Positions 13,777-13,979 of a stretch of DNA of 13,979 nt are shown here, in pieces. Source of the DNA: Clostridia bacterium (lineage in GTDB: Bacteria; Bacillota_A; Clostridia; Christensenellales; Aristaeellaceae); contig JAFRJF010000317.1 in the NCBI GenBank assembly GCA_017432405.1, positions 1-13,979 of the forward strand, written 5' to 3'. Made by a program: the position numbers and the translations under genes. Each line of letters starts with the position of its first letter. The stretch's first letter is position 1. Under the pieces are notes generated by a model, which saw only the letters and a list, made by a program, of their open reading frames with translations, made no database searches and was not told the DNA's origin.

Positions 13777-13979
13777 AGAACAGCGTCGCCTCCCAAAGCC
13801 TTCCCCAGCGACCGAAGGGAGCGGTTCAGGGGAAGGTGGGCCGGCCGCAAGGCCGGGTCGGATGAGGTCGGTCCCCCCGCGGTAACGATGGTTTGCGCGC
13901 TTCCTCCCAAGAGAACGACCTCATCCGTCTTTCGGCGACGCGCAGCTAGTCCTTTAGGGCAAAAACGCAAGCGTTTTCA
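13777..13979. repeat. Non-coding tail made of stacked inverted repeats
   Basis: No gene is supported here. From left to right: CCTTCCCC (13799-13806) with GGGGAAGG (13829-13836); CCGGCC, loop GCAA, GGCCGG (13841-13856); an 11-bp inverted repeat GGATGAGGTCG (13860-13870) with CGACCTCATCC (13916-13926); and AAAACGC, loop AA, GCGTTTT (13962-13977). The pattern looks like nested dispersed elements. The right edge of the window cuts the region. Confidence 0.6.

Overview
The window is GC-rich (clearly above 50 %), densely coded bacterial DNA. Every gene I can support is on the + strand. Bacillota (Clostridia-like) ancestry fits best: AGGAGG-type ribosome binding sites throughout, an mtaB-HIT-rpsU gene order, a 57-residue S21 protein, and sigma-A promoters with near-consensus -35 and -10 boxes. 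The lineage is inference. I cannot name a genus; an uncultured gut clostridium is plausible.

Layout. (1) 1-1071, translation and housekeeping: the 3' end of mtaB (tRNA methylthiotransferase), an overlapping HIT-family hydrolase, then rpsU with its own promoter and intrinsic terminator. (2) 1072-4441: a compound palindromic element, a TRM11-like SAM-dependent methyltransferase, and, 33 nt later, a very long transcription terminator Rho (708 aa). Rho carries about 265 residues of disordered, repeat-containing sequence between its N-terminal domain and its RNA-binding domain. (3) 4501-5323: an AqpZ-type water channel with its own promoter and a strong downstream hairpin. (4) 5386-10940: a ChvE/Ggu-type multiple-monosaccharide ABC transporter operon. 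It has a promoter, a structured leader, a sugar-binding protein, a hairpin plus a palindromic repeat inserted between the first and second genes, a tandem-domain ATPase, and two different permease genes where the model operon has one. A terminator-like hairpin ends it. (5) 10959-13776: a corrinoid uptake cassette. It consists of a perfect TTGACA-N17-TATAAT promoter, a cobalamin riboswitch with an intrinsic terminator as expression platform, a BtuC-like permease, and a BtuD-like ATPase with an extra C-terminal domain. Two copies of a repeat flank it in the same orientation. The repeat is a 17-bp-arm hairpin followed by telomere-like GGGGTTA runs. (6) 13777-13979: no gene, only stacked inverted repeats.

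How the genes work together. The ChvE-type system imports monosaccharides, with two paralogous permeases that could form a heterodimer. The corrinoid system should be shut off by adenosyl- or methylcobalamin through the riboswitch. Its substrate-binding protein is not in the window.

Most notable points: the repeat copy at 13706-13776 supplies the last two codons and the stop of the corrinoid ATPase gene; the upstream copy belongs to a MITE-like element with about 90-bp imperfect inverted ends; the BtuD-like protein has a C-terminal domain of unknown role; and Rho has a large low-complexity insert. I found no CRISPR array, transposase, phage gene, tRNA or rRNA.
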